Shown piece by piece: positions 14,926 through 21,456 of a stretch of 31,387 nucleotides of DNA. Position 1 is the first letter of the stretch; the number at the start of each line of letters is the position of its first letter. The translations under genes and the position numbers were made by a program. The DNA is from UBA7328 sp002471345 (lineage in GTDB: Bacteria; Bacteroidota; Bacteroidia; Chitinophagales; Saprospiraceae): the NCBI GenBank assembly GCA_964011275.1, contig CAXGOB010000057.1, positions 1 to 31,387 on the forward strand, in the 5' to 3' direction. The notes beneath the pieces are model-generated. The model had not been told where the DNA came from, did no database searches, and saw only the letters and a list, made by a program, of their open reading frames with translations.

Positions 14926-17280
14926 ATGAAGAAATTATTTCCATTCATTCTATATATAGCTGTTCATAGTAGTCTAATAGCTCAACCACTAAATAGTCTA
15001 CCATATGAACTAAATCTTGAAATCGCAGAAGAGGAATTTAAAAAAGGAGAGTATCTCAATGCGATTGAGTATTATGAAAAGTGCTATAAACAGGTCAAAT
15101 CTGCTGACGTTGCATTAACTGTAGCATATATGCACTATAAGCTTCGAAATTATGATAGAGCTGCCAATTGGTACAAGAGAGTAATGGTGAAAGATGAGGA
15201 TAATATCTTTTTAGATGAAAGGTATGTCTATGGCAATGTCTTTAAAGCTTTAGGAAAATATGACGAGGCGGCCGAGCAGTACAACCAATTAATCACATTA
15301 AGTTCTAATGATGAACTTAAAGAATTATGTCAGTTAGCGCTATCAGGGATGCGAATGGTGGTAGAGCCTAATCCTGATATTTTAGTCTCTCTTGCAGAAG
15401 GAGGTATTAATTCTGGCTCTCAAGAATTTAGTCCTTTTCAATATGATGAAGGCACCCTATACTTTGCTTCTTTTCAAAGGAGAAAAGAAATAGTCTTGGA
15501 TGGAAAAGAAAAAGACTATCATGCTAAAATCTATACTGCTGAGGTTACCGATAAGGGGTTTAACAAACCGGAAGCCTTAAGTGCTACAATTAATAGAGAT
15601 GATTATCATTCAGCTAATGCGACCTTTTCTCAGGACAAAAGGACCATGTTTTTCACAAGACAATTAATTCAACATAATGAAGTGATTTCATCTACGATAT
15701 TCTCAGCTAGCCAAACAGATAATGGATGGAAATCTCCTTCTCCTGTATCTGGAATTAACGGAGATTTTATTGCTAAGCACCCTGCCGTAGGAGAACTGTT
15801 TGGAGAGGAAGTTTTGTTTTTTGTTTCTGATATGGAAGGCGGATTAGGAGGGTTCGATATTTATTATTCAGAAATTAATGGTGAATCAATGAGTGCTCCG
15901 GTTAATCTTGGTGATAAAATAAATAGCGCACAAGATGATGTTACTCCTTATTACAAAGATGGAAAACTTTACTTCAGTACAGATGGAAAACCAAGCTTGG
16001 GTGGTCTTGATATATATTTTGCTGAATGGGATGGAGAAAATTGGAGTGCACCTAAAAACTTAGGCGCACAATATAACAGCACGAATGACGACCTCTATTT
16101 TACATTAGCAAGTGACGACACCAGAGGGTATCTCGTCTCTAATAGACCAGATGACAAGAAAAAATCCTTGAAGAGTAAAACTTGTTGTGATGACATTTAT
16201 GTCTTTGATAAGAGAAGAATTCTTATAGACTTACTCGTAGGGGTTGGAACAGAAGATGAAAAACCGCTCAATGGGGCGACTGTGAGCTTGTACGACATTA
16301 CAGACGAAGTCCCTCCTGAAACTCAGACAAAAAAAGAAGAATATCGTTTCAACTATGACCTAACAGGGGATCATCAATATAAGATTATTACGTCTAAAGA
16401 AGGATATTTCTCTGATACTACAGACTTTAACACTTTCGGTATTTTGGATACTTATACCGTTCGTAAAAAAGTAATTCTTAAAAAAGAAGCGCCACCAGTT
16501 CCTATAGAAGAATACGAAACAATTGTAATCAATCAAGATATTAGATTAAACAACATCTATTATAATTTTGATAAATGGGATATTCTAAAAGAGTCTGAAG
16601 AAGATTTGGGAGTTCTACTACAGTTAATGTTCGACTACCCCAATATGGTTATTCAATTATCATCTCATACAGATGCACAAGGGCTTACAGGATATAATGA
16701 AGACCTTTCCCAAAAAAGAGCAAATTCTGCGAAAGAGTGGTTGGTGAATAGAGGTGTAGCAGATAGCCTAATAAAGGCAGTAGGCTATGGTGAGTCACAA
16801 ATCTTGAATAAGTGTATAAATGGTGTAAGATGTTCTGATGATGAACATCGCTTCAATAGACGAACAACATTCAAAATATTAGAAGGCCCACAAACAATTC
16901 AAATAAACAAAAAGGTTCTGAAAAAGAAAGTCAAAGCTTTCTTCAAAGAACGCAAAGCGGACCCAGTTCCTATTATCACCTTTGACACAGCCTTTTTTGA
17001 TTTAGGTGACATATACATTGGGGATAAAAAAAAACTGGTATACAATTTTATCAATACTGGAGAAGCTCCTTTAAAAATTGACTTGGTTACTTCTTGTAAA
17101 TGCACCCAGACAGATTGGCCTAAAGTAGAAGTGTTACCTGGTGAAAGAGGTAGTATTAGTGCTGTATTTGATAGTGCCGGTATGAAAGGTGAATACAACA
17201 AAACTATTGACATCATTGCCAATACCGAACCTATTGTTGTAGAAGCAAAATTTAAAGTAAATATATTAGAAGGAAAATAA
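14926..17280 (+). CDS. PorE-like TPR / beta-propeller / CRD / OmpA protein with C-terminal DUF1573 domain
   Basis: The start at 14926 gives a clean signal peptide (MKKLFPFILYIAVHSSLIAQ) and 784 residues, 31 bp after the PorP-like stop. Earlier in-frame ATGs add a non-signal extension. TPR repeats occupy ~32-142. A PD40-type propeller follows at ~155-430 (LYFASF, MFFTRQ, GGFDIYYSE, KLYFSTDG, GGLDIYFAEW). A carboxypeptidase-regulatory-like beta-sandwich lies at ~430-520. An OmpA peptidoglycan-binding domain lies at ~535-655 (YYNFDKWDI, SSHTDAQG, LSQKRANSAKEWL, GYGES, NRRT). This is the order described for PorE, which ties T9SS/PorP complexes to peptidoglycan. A DUF1573 domain is added at ~684-784 (DLGDIYIGDKK, then SCKCTQTDWP), which PorE itself lacks. 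Confidence 0.92.
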   Translation: MKKLFPFILYIAVHSSLIAQPLNSLPYELNLEIAEEEFKKGEYLNAIEYYEKCYKQVKSADVALTVAYMHYKLRNYDRAANWYKRVMVKDEDNIFLDERYVYGNVFKALGKYDEAAEQYNQLITLSSNDELKELCQLALSGMRMVVEPNPDILVSLAEGGINSGSQEFSPFQYDEGTLYFASFQRRKEIVLDGKEKDYHAKIYTAEVTDKGFNKPEALSATINRDDYHSANATFSQDKRTMFFTRQLIQHNEVISSTIFSASQTDNGWKSPSPVSGINGDFIAKHPAVGELFGEEVLFFVSDMEGGLGGFDIYYSEINGESMSAPVNLGDKINSAQDDVTPYYKDGKLYFSTDGKPSLGGLDIYFAEWDGENWSAPKNLGAQYNSTNDDLYFTLASDDTRGYLVSNRPDDKKKSLKSKTCCDDIYVFDKRRILIDLLVGVGTEDEKPLNGATVSLYDITDEVPPETQTKKEEYRFNYDLTGDHQYKIITSKEGYFSDTTDFNTFGILDTYTVRKKVILKKEAPPVPIEEYETIVINQDIRLNNIYYNFDKWDILKESEEDLGVLLQLMFDYPNMVIQLSSHTDAQGLTGYNEDLSQKRANSAKEWLVNRGVADSLIKAVGYGESQILNKCINGVRCSDDEHRFNRRTTFKILEGPQTIQINKKVLKKKVKAFFKERKADPVPIITFDTAFFDLGDIYIGDKKKLVYNFINTGEAPLKIDLVTSCKCTQTDWPKVEVLPGERGSISAVFDSAGMKGEYNKTIDIIANTEPIVVEAKFKVNILEGK

Positions 17281-17302
17281 TTCTAAATTCTTTTTGACCA
17301 CA

Positions 17303-18667
17303 TTACTTAAGATTCACCTTAACACCTAAACTCATACCTATTTGCTGAGTTCTGTTGATCACCGGGTTGATTTCTTTAGACAAACTTCGCTGATAAGTTG
17401 TTCGTAAAGTAAAAGCATACTGATTACCAATTCTTTTTTCTATACCAAACCCTGCAATTGCAGAAGCATATATATTGTTGCCAAAAGTGCCTGCCTGAAA
17501 TGCTCCTCTAGGTAATTCCCGGAGGTTAAGATTCTCTACACCTTTAGAGCTCGTTGGGGCTGCTGAGAATGATCTTACCTGAGTTTCGATATCGTAAAGC
17601 GTATTAGTAATAATATTAAATCCTAGGCCTACAGTACCATACATGCTCCATCCACTTGTTCTTCCAGAGTGTATATTCACAAGAAGAGGAATTTGTATTT
17701 GTTCAAATTCTAAACTTCTGAGACTAGTCTCAAGATATCTTTGATTTATTGAAGGAACAAACTCTCTTATCCTAAATGGTGAATAATTCTTTTTAGAATA
17801 TAAAACCGCGGTTGCAAGTTCAAATAACCCTATATCTTTTAATAAAGTGGCACCAAATGTCAATGTCCCTGATTGAGATTGTATTGGACTCCGCAAAAGG
17901 TTCAAATCAAAAGGGGAATTAATAAAGTTCACATCGGGTCCTGCGACAAATCCTAACCACAAACCATTTTCATTTTTCACTTCTTGAAGAAGTGGAGAAT
18001 CGGCTAATTCAAAAACAGGGTTTTCTAAGCTCAGGGTTTGAATTTGTAATTTGACGACTTCATTAATCTGAATACTAATTTTTCCGATACTCGTATTTCC
18101 AGTATTTTCAGAAATTCCTTTTTGCGTAGAAACAAAGTCTTTGATACTTTGCTTCTCATCCAATAAATAAGAAGGGCGTTGTTCAGTTTTAAGGTCATTG
18201 ATGACCTTAAAATCATCGAATTTTGAAACCTCAAGATATTTTTGAATACTAATCTCCTCTCGACCAGATATATCTCTTGTTATGCCATTATTGGGTTTAT
18301 TGTTAATCTGAGGAAAGCTCTCTGTTAAAGCCGTGAGATGTATAAAGTCTCTGCTGCGTGAATTGCTATCACCTTTGAATTGTAAAAAGTTATGAGCAGT
18401 CATAATGAGAAGTAAGATTATTACTACCTCTGATGTCCGTTTTACAATGGCTCTTACCCTCCTTCGTTGGATTTCATGAGTTAGCAATTCCCAATGCTCT
18501 TCATTGAAAGGCTCTTCATAAGATTCCATAGAACTCCTAATGAGCTCGTCCATCTCTTCTTCAAATTGTAGCTTCTTCTCAAAAGAATTCCATGATTTTG
18601 GATCATACTCTTCCTCGAAGCCTGCCATCAATTCCTGCACCTTCTTGTCAAAATCTTTTTTCTCCAT
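17303..18667 (-). CDS. membrane-anchored anti-sigma-like protein with C-terminal outer-membrane beta-barrel
   Basis: This 454-residue protein starts 3 bp after the ECF sigma gene. Residues 1-70 are charged and probably cytoplasmic, with two similar helical units (YDPKSWNSFEKKL at 21-33 and FNEEHWELLTHEI at 54-66), the layout of short sigma-binding heads. A basic stretch (QRRRVRAIVKR) precedes one transmembrane helix at ~79-97, so the N-terminus should face the cytoplasm. A low-complexity linker of ~135 residues crosses the periplasm. Residues ~235-454 show alternating beta strands typical of an eight-stranded PorT/outer_membrane_beta-barrel domain (LWLGFVAGPDVNF, YAFTLRTTYQRSL, IGMSLGVKVNLK). 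It probably controls the upstream sigma factor. The anti-sigma role is inferred from gene order and topology. Confidence 0.82.
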   Translation of the reverse strand: MEKKDFDKKVQELMAGFEEEYDPKSWNSFEKKLQFEEEMDELIRSSMESYEEPFNEEHWELLTHEIQRRRVRAIVKRTSEVVIILLLIMTAHNFLQFKGDSNSRSRDFIHLTALTESFPQINNKPNNGITRDISGREEISIQKYLEVSKFDDFKVINDLKTEQRPSYLLDEKQSIKDFVSTQKGISENTGNTSIGKISIQINEVVKLQIQTLSLENPVFELADSPLLQEVKNENGLWLGFVAGPDVNFINSPFDLNLLRSPIQSQSGTLTFGATLLKDIGLFELATAVLYSKKNYSPFRIREFVPSINQRYLETSLRSLEFEQIQIPLLVNIHSGRTSGWSMYGTVGLGFNIITNTLYDIETQVRSFSAAPTSSKGVENLNLRELPRGAFQAGTFGNNIYASAIAGFGIEKRIGNQYAFTLRTTYQRSLSKEINPVINRTQQIGMSLGVKVNLK

Positions 18668-18670
18668 TTA

Positions 18671-19222
18671 CTACTTAAATCCTCTTCCTGACAATAAATC
18701 TCTAAGCCTTGCTCGGGCTTTCACCAAATTAGATCTAGATGTACTTTCTGATATTTTTAATTTCTGTGCTATCTCTTTATGAGAATAACCTTCAATTACG
18801 TACAAATTAAAAACCGCTCTGTATGTAGGGGACAAATGACTCAATGCTCGCAGAATATCTTTAGCTCCTAAGACACTAAATATATCTGGATCTTTAGAAG
18901 ATGCATTGTATACTTCATCTAAGTTTTCTGTTCGCCTTCTTACTCTCTTTCTATAAAAATCAATAGCAGTATTGATCATTAATCTCTTCATCCATGCATT
19001 GAGGGAAGTTCCTTGTTTATACTTATCTACATATTTGAAGACTTTAATAAAGCCATCATGTAGAATATCCAAAGCATCCTCTCTATTATTTGAATATCGC
19101 AAACAAACCACCATCATAGATGGATAAAATTCCTCATATAATATACGCTGTGCCCATCTCTCATGATTAATGCAAGCAGTTATTATTTCGGACTCAGAAT
19201 TGTTTTTTAATGCGATGTCCAT
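18671..19222 (-). CDS. ECF-type RNA polymerase sigma factor
   Basis: This 183-residue sigma-70 family protein has region 2 at ~28-97 (EEFYPSMMVVCLRYSNN, DILHDGFIKVFKYVD, LNAWMKRLMINTAIDFYR) and region 4 at ~121-178 (LSPTYRAVFNLYVIEGYSHKEIAQKL, with helix-turn-helix ISESTSRSNLVKAR). Regions 1 and 3 are absent, as expected for an ECF factor. The gene is followed 3 bp later by the barrel-bearing membrane protein, the normal order for a sigma/anti-sigma pair. It runs divergently from recO with a 155-bp gap. In this phylum some ECF factors govern T9SS genes (SigP/PorX in Porphyromonas); the nearby PorP/PorE-like genes make a similar link conceivable but unproven. Confidence 0.95.
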   Translation of the reverse strand: MDIALKNNSESEIITACINHERWAQRILYEEFYPSMMVVCLRYSNNREDALDILHDGFIKVFKYVDKYKQGTSLNAWMKRLMINTAIDFYRKRVRRRTENLDEVYNASSKDPDIFSVLGAKDILRALSHLSPTYRAVFNLYVIEGYSHKEIAQKLKISESTSRSNLVKARARLRDLLSGRGFK

Positions 19223-19377
19223 GCTCTAAAGCTAGTAAATGCTTGTGGTAAAATCAAATACCCTTACATTATTTCTAACGTATCTGTCTGGCAAAACGCT
19301 GATTTATTATTAAAAAAAGAAAATAAGTTTAGGATATAATTCTGTCTTTATTATTTAGGATTTTGCAGCTTTGAGGC

Positions 19378-20091
19378 ATGTATGTTCATTCAAAGGGTAT
19401 CATTCTGCGCACCACTAAATACAGCGAATCTAGTATGATTTTGGACATGTATACTTCAGAAAAAGGTCGGAAATCATATATTATTTCAGGTATAAGGTCG
19501 AAACAATCAAAAACAAAAGCTGGTCTTCTTCAGGTAATGGGTTTAGTAGATTTTGTAAGTTATAATAATGACAAATCTTCATTAATAAGAATAAAAGAAA
19601 TAAAAGCGGATCACCTTTATCAAAAAGTCCCTTTTGATGTAATGAGATCCTGTCTTGGAGTTTTTATGATGGAAGTTTGTAGCAAATCGGTTAAAGAGAC
19701 AGAGTCCAACCTTCAACTTTTTGATTTTATCAGAGCATCATTATTACGATTGGACAGGCAAGAAATTCAAAAATTATCACTTTTTCACATTCAGTTTCTG
19801 CTAGGGTTAAGCAAACATTTGGGGTTTGCAATTCAGGATAATTATAATGAAGTCCTAAATCTACTTAGTCTAAGAGATGGTTGTTTTACAGACAGAAATT
19901 TTGGTCCAAAACATAGTCTTGGCAAAGCAAATAGTCTAGCGCTATCACAAATAATTAGAAAAGAAAAAACCAAAATTCCCAAAGCTGAAAGAGATAATAT
20001 TTTGGACTTTCTGATTTTATATTACAGGTACCATATAGACAATTTTGGGAAGATTAAGTCATTAGAAGTTCTCAGATCTATATTTTCTTGA
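19378..20091 (+). CDS. recO: DNA repair protein RecO
   Basis: RecO loads RecA onto SSB-coated DNA together with RecR in recombinational repair. The 237-residue length is typical. The N-terminal OB-fold is recognisable by KGIILRTTKYSESSMIL and YTSEKGRKSYIISGIRSKQSK, followed by the helical C-terminal domain (FMMEVCSKSVKE, HIQFLLGLSKHLGF). Only a lone Cys (GCFTDRNFG) lies where some bacterial RecO proteins carry a four-cysteine zinc site, so no zinc finger is present. The DUF5606 gene follows after 43 bp and may be co-transcribed. Confidence 0.92.
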   Translation: MYVHSKGIILRTTKYSESSMILDMYTSEKGRKSYIISGIRSKQSKTKAGLLQVMGLVDFVSYNNDKSSLIRIKEIKADHLYQKVPFDVMRSCLGVFMMEVCSKSVKETESNLQLFDFIRASLLRLDRQEIQKLSLFHIQFLLGLSKHLGFAIQDNYNEVLNLLSLRDGCFTDRNFGPKHSLGKANSLALSQIIRKEKTKIPKAERDNILDFLILYYRYHIDNFGKIKSLEVLRSIFS

Positions 20092-20134
20092 AATCATTGT
20101 ATAAGAATGCCTTTATTTGCGGAAAATTTTGAAT

Positions 20135-20578
20135 ATGAATCTCAAAGATTTTGTCGCTGTAAGTAGCATGCCTGGATTATATCGTTTAATGGCCACTCGG
20201 TCTAATGGTCTACTTATTCAGGAAATCGATTCTGAAAAAACAAAGTTTGCCTCTACTAGAAAGCATCAATTTACACCTCTTGAAACTGTTGCAATTTATA
20301 CGGATAACGATAGCACTGAGCTAAAAGAAATCTTCCAACGAATAGAAGATAATTTAGAAGACCTACCGCTTCCAGAGTCCAATTCAAGTAAAGAGGATTT
20401 CTTCAATTATTTCTCTGAAATACTTCCTGACTATGATGAAGAAAGGGTAATGATAAGTGATGTAAAAAAAGTAATTAAATGGTTCAAGTTTCTAAAAGAA
20501 AGAAACCTTTTAATCCTAGAAGATTCGTCTGATGAGGAACAAGAGGTTGATGAAAAAAATAAAGAACCTGAATCTTAA
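20135..20578 (+). CDS. DUF5606 family protein
   Basis: This 147-residue protein belongs to a small Bacteroidota-specific family. I chose the ATG at 20135 because the conserved family start is MNLKDFVAVSSMPGLYRL; a TTG at 20117 would add six residues. The N-terminal half is a compact beta-rich domain (ATRSNGLLIQEID). The C-terminal half is helical (VKKVIKWFKFLKER) with an acidic tail. There is no signal peptide, so it is cytoplasmic. Its function is not known. It follows recO and converges on the HD-domain gene with a 5-bp gap. Confidence 0.82.
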   Translation: MNLKDFVAVSSMPGLYRLMATRSNGLLIQEIDSEKTKFASTRKHQFTPLETVAIYTDNDSTELKEIFQRIEDNLEDLPLPESNSSKEDFFNYFSEILPDYDEERVMISDVKKVIKWFKFLKERNLLILEDSSDEEQEVDEKNKEPES

Positions 20579-20583
20579 CGAAT

Positions 20584-21198
20584 TCAATGTACTAGCTCAC
20601 GCTGCTTTTTAAGTAACCTTTTCTTATATTTTTTCAAATTTTTTCTCTTCCTTTTAGAATATTTATCATTGGCTGATTCAGATAAATAACTCAAGTTAGA
20701 TAAATAGTGGATTTGAAGATTTGCCCATCCGATATCGTCATATTCCTGGTTCATTTTGGTGGCCCATTCCCGCCTTAGCGCATTACTACACTTTTTGAAA
20801 CCCTTGAGCCCTGCATTACTCAAATCAGCATCTCTCATTATTTTTTGAGACAGAGACTGAAACCTCTCAAATCCAATACTTGTAGCTTGTATTAAGTTTC
20901 CAACTTCCTCAATTAGTAACAAGGTTGCACCTTCTTTGGACAGGAATTTTTTGGCAAGTTCAAAACTCTTTAACTCATGTCCTTCTACACCATATTCGTA
21001 TCCTAGGTCATGAAACCACGCTGCTATTTCAATAGTCTCAACTATATTGTTTGGCAAATTACTTCTGATCGCCAAATCCCTCGCTTCTTTAACAACATTG
21101 AGAGTATGCTCCAAATTATGGTAATCAAAATCGTTCCACACACTGCGCGAATATTGTTTAGTCACAAAGTCTTCCACCTTTTGAAGCAATACACTCAT
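20584..21198 (-). CDS. HD-domain metal-dependent phosphohydrolase
   Basis: This 204-residue protein is a single HD domain with the expected metal ligands: His31 in YHNLEHT, the His63-Asp64 pair in AAWFHDLGYEYG, and Asp123 or Asp125 in MRDADLSN. HD enzymes of this size hydrolyse phosphomonoesters or nucleotides; the substrate cannot be read from the sequence. The last ~25 residues are extremely lysine/arginine-rich, which might bind nucleic acid or acidic lipid. There is no signal peptide. A perfect 9-bp inverted repeat lies 9 bp before its start codon and could control translation or act as an operator. Confidence 0.88.
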   Translation of the reverse strand: MSVLLQKVEDFVTKQYSRSVWNDFDYHNLEHTLNVVKEARDLAIRSNLPNNIVETIEIAAWFHDLGYEYGVEGHELKSFELAKKFLSKEGATLLLIEEVGNLIQATSIGFERFQSLSQKIMRDADLSNAGLKGFKKCSNALRREWATKMNQEYDDIGWANLQIHYLSNLSYLSESANDKYSKRKRKNLKKYKKRLLKKQRELVH

Positions 21199-21207
21199 AA
21201 TTTCTAT

Positions 21208-21230
21208 ATCACAGTCAATAGGACTGTGAT
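21208..21230 (-). promoter_or_regulatory. 9-bp inverted repeat upstream of the HD-domain gene
   Basis: Arms ATCACAGTC (21208-21216) and GACTGTGAT (21222-21230) are perfect complements around a 5-nt loop. The element begins 9 bp upstream of the leftward start codon. In RNA it would be a stable hairpin over the ribosome-binding region; in DNA it could be an operator. It is not followed by a T-run before the gene, so it is not a terminator for that strand. The half-site order is the reverse of a CRP box. Confidence 0.45.
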
Positions 21231-21334
21231 CAATTTCGAAGTTTAGTTCAAATTATGTGCCTAGTTTAGAAAAAGAGGGTTAAAAGAGATAAAAGATTTT
21301 ATATCAATATGTTATATATTGCGAATAATTGTAA

Positions 21335-21342
21335 TATATTTG
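21335..21342 (+). promoter_or_regulatory. possible -7 element of the giant surface-protein gene
   Basis: TATATTTG matches the Bacteroidota -7 consensus TAnnTTTG and lies 115 bp upstream of the start codon. A TTG at 21319-21321 is nearby, but its spacing (13 bp) is shorter than the usual ~19 bp. Given the AT-rich sequence, one such match by chance in the intergenic DNA of the window is possible. Confidence 0.35.
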
Positions 21343-21401
21343 CTCTCCAAGACCTTCTTAAAGAGTGATTCACACTATACAAATATCTACCTAAGAATGT
21401 A

Positions 21402-21422
21402 TCTCTATCCTTGAGATAGAGA
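21402..21422 (+). promoter_or_regulatory. leader hairpin upstream of the giant surface-protein gene
   Basis: TCTCTATC and GATAGAGA form a perfect 8-bp stem with a 5-nt loop. The stem is followed at once by the T-rich ATTTTATTT, 34 bp before the start codon. It resembles a weak intrinsic terminator inside the 5' leader, so it may act as an attenuator or a stabilising 5' hairpin. No plus-strand gene lies close upstream that would need a terminator here. Confidence 0.4.
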
Positions 21423-21456
21423 ATTTTATTTCGACCAAGATAAGAGAACTACGTCT

